Source of the DNA: Rutidosis leptorrhynchoides
Lineage: Eukaryota; Streptophyta; Magnoliopsida; Asterales; Asteraceae
Direction: 5' to 3'
Length of the DNA: 64,000 nucleotides
NCBI RefSeq assembly: GCF_046630445.1
Contig: NC_092341.1
Coordinates: 258,956,001-259,020,000 of the forward strand
The notes under the pieces were generated by a model that was not told the DNA's origin, searched no databases, and saw only the letters and a program-made list of their open reading frames with translations. Position numbers and translations under genes: made by a program. Shown here piece after piece: positions 62,229 through 64,000 of the stretch. Every line of letters begins with the position of its first letter. Position 1 is the stretch's first letter.

Positions 62229-63417
62229 AAAACAAACATCGAAAGTTGACGGCATGCATACCACTTCATAATATATTCAACTATAATTGACTTAGTAATA
62301 ATCTTGATGAACTCAATGACTCGAATGCAACGTCTTTTGAAATATGTCATGAATGACTCCAAATAATATCTCTAGAATGAGCAAATGCACAGCGGAAGAT
62401 TTCTTTCATACCTGAGTATAAACATGCTTTAAAGTGTCAACCAAAAGGTTGGTGAGTTCATTAGTTTATCATAAACAATCATTTCCATTAATTTAATAGA
62501 CCACAAGATTTTCATTTTCATTTCTCATAAACATCATCTCATATCAGGCATTTCGCAAACTGCATAGAGATAAAAATCATTCATATGGTGAACACTTGAT
62601 AACCGAACTAACAGGATGAATATAGAATATCCCCATCATTCCGGGACTCTCATCGGACATGATAATTGAAGTACTAAAGCATTCGTAACCCGAATGGGAC
62701 GTGTCAAGGTCCATAGATCTATCTTTAGGATTCGCGTCAATTAGGGGCTATTTCCCTAATTCTTAGGCTACCAAGCTAAAAAGAGGCATATTCGATTCGA
62801 TAATCCAACCATAGAATGTAGTTTCGATCACTTGTGTCTATTTCGTAAAACATTTATAAAAGCAGCGCATGTATTCTCAGTCCCAAAAATATATATTGCA
62901 AAAGCATTTAAAAAGGGAGCAAATGAAACTCACAATACTGTATTTTGTAGTAAAAATACATATGACGACATTTGAACAATGCAGGGTTGGCCTCGGATTC
63001 ACGAACCTATATCATTTGTATATTTATTAATACACATAATTGTAATCGAACAAATTTATTTATTATATCTTAATTTATATATTATATATTTAATTTGTGT
63101 ATATATTCAACAGATTAATACCTATATAGTTATATTAATATATACATATTTATTTATATGCATTATTGTTCAGTGTTATATTTAAAATCAATAGTTTGTT
63201 ATATGTAAGAAATTAAATAAATAATATTAGTAAGTTTGATTTATATAGTTATGTGAAATATTAGTATATGTAATAAGTATATTTTTATATACAAATTATT
63301 TATTTGTTAAAATGATAGTTTTGAAAATAATGATTTACTAATAATAATAATAATAATAACTTTATTAATAATGATAATACTAATACTAAAAATGATATTG
63401 TTAATAATGATACTTAT

Positions 63418-63421
<4 letters not shown>

Positions 63422-63511
<90 letters not shown>
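63422..63511. repeat. (AAT)n microsatellite
   Basis: Trinucleotide run near the window end, inside the truncated LTR. Shorter runs precede it at 63337-63358. Confidence 0.95.
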
Positions 63512-64000
63512 GTAATCGTACTGATAAAAGAGTCACATATAATTATACTTATCTTGATATCCTTTATCCTTATTGTTAATATTCGTATTCAAAATATTAT
63601 CCTCTATCAATACCTATGTTTATATCTATTTTCATTTCATATTTCCACCTAACTATATTCGATTCATAATCAAAACTTAATTATTATTATCTGTCTCATA
63701 AATATGTGCGTTTATATTTATCTTAATATTTTATGATCCTAAGTAGCTTCGTATTTAATATTTATAATGATTATGACCATAATTATATTTATCTTAATAC
63801 CATTATTATATCAATACTTATTAATTCATATGAATATCTTTTAGGTCATAAGTAATTAACCAAAATTGTATTATACATCTTATAAATGCATTATTAAACA
63901 TATTAACCATCTTTTTCATAATTATACCATATTTGTACTTAATATATTTTAAGTCATAAAGTTTAATCTTATCTTCCCATGTTAATTAAAAAATTTTAAC

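Larger units (their letters stand above)
60540..64000 (-). mobile_element. LTR of a gypsy-like element, minus strand, cut by window end
   Basis: 'gatccgtcctaatccatctg' and 'tacatcgcgaggtacttgac' match the start of the LTRs at 20384 and 43963. After the inserted solo LTR it continues from 62229 with 'ttgacggcatgcataccact', 'caaccaaaaggttggtgagt' and 'ggttggcctcggattcacga', in the same order as in 20384-24360. The end is not in the window, so solo or full-length status is unknown. Confidence 0.8.

Overview
The window reads as repetitive, gene-poor nuclear DNA of a flowering plant. I found no convincing host gene. Almost everything that can be assigned is a transposable element or simple repeat. 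Copia and gypsy-type LTR elements primed by initiator tRNA-Met, a Sirevirus with an extra 3' ORF, L1-type LINEs with RRM/DUF4283-like ORF1, tRNA-derived SINEs, Stowaway and hAT MITEs, and long (AT)n/(AAT)n runs all point to a eudicot. The gypsy-like LTR families beginning TGTRACGACCC suggest Asteraceae to me, but that is an inference from general familiarity, not a database result.

Layout. 1-2290: microsatellites, an Athila-like LTR remnant, a TATG-rich block, a 191-bp tandem duplication and a Stowaway MITE. 2291-12227: a structurally complete, young Sirevirus-type copia element (455-bp LTRs differing at 4 sites, TSD AACAT) with gag, a gag extension, pol split by a frameshift, and an env-position ORF split by three stops; a promoter-like block lies between pol and that last ORF. 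12233-18260: unassigned AT-rich DNA, a minus-strand LINE fragment carrying a 220-bp hAT MITE, and a tRNA-derived SINE. 18267-56946: one plus-strand LINE (about 6.5 kb once insertions are ignored), split by three LTR-element insertions that carry further insertions. These are a minus-strand gypsy-like element with about 3.8-kb LTRs (20384-38420), hosting three solo LTRs; a solo LTR (38718-41358) that interrupts the LINE ORF2 just after its start codon; and a minus-strand solo LTR (43963-55482) that itself holds an 8.2-kb non-autonomous gag-only element (44999-53246). 57320-58527: a roughly 0.6-kb tandem duplication, each copy carrying the same SINE. 58773-59985: a Micron-like MITE sitting inside an (AT)n tract and interrupted by another SINE. 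60540-64000: an LTR cut off by the window end and interrupted by a solo LTR.

How it fits together: exact TSDs allow the insertion order to be read. The LINE is oldest; the long-LTR elements followed, then the solo LTRs and the gag-only element inside them. Where the order of the Sirevirus falls is not constrained by nesting, but its LTRs are nearly identical. The decay of the LINE and of the Sirevirus ORFs looks dominated by C-to-T type changes, as expected for methylated plant repeats. The most unusual recurring signal is a pair of GC-rich palindromes of the form NNNGCG..CGCNNN, placed side by side in the presumed promoter part of several LTR families that otherwise use different palindrome sequences.
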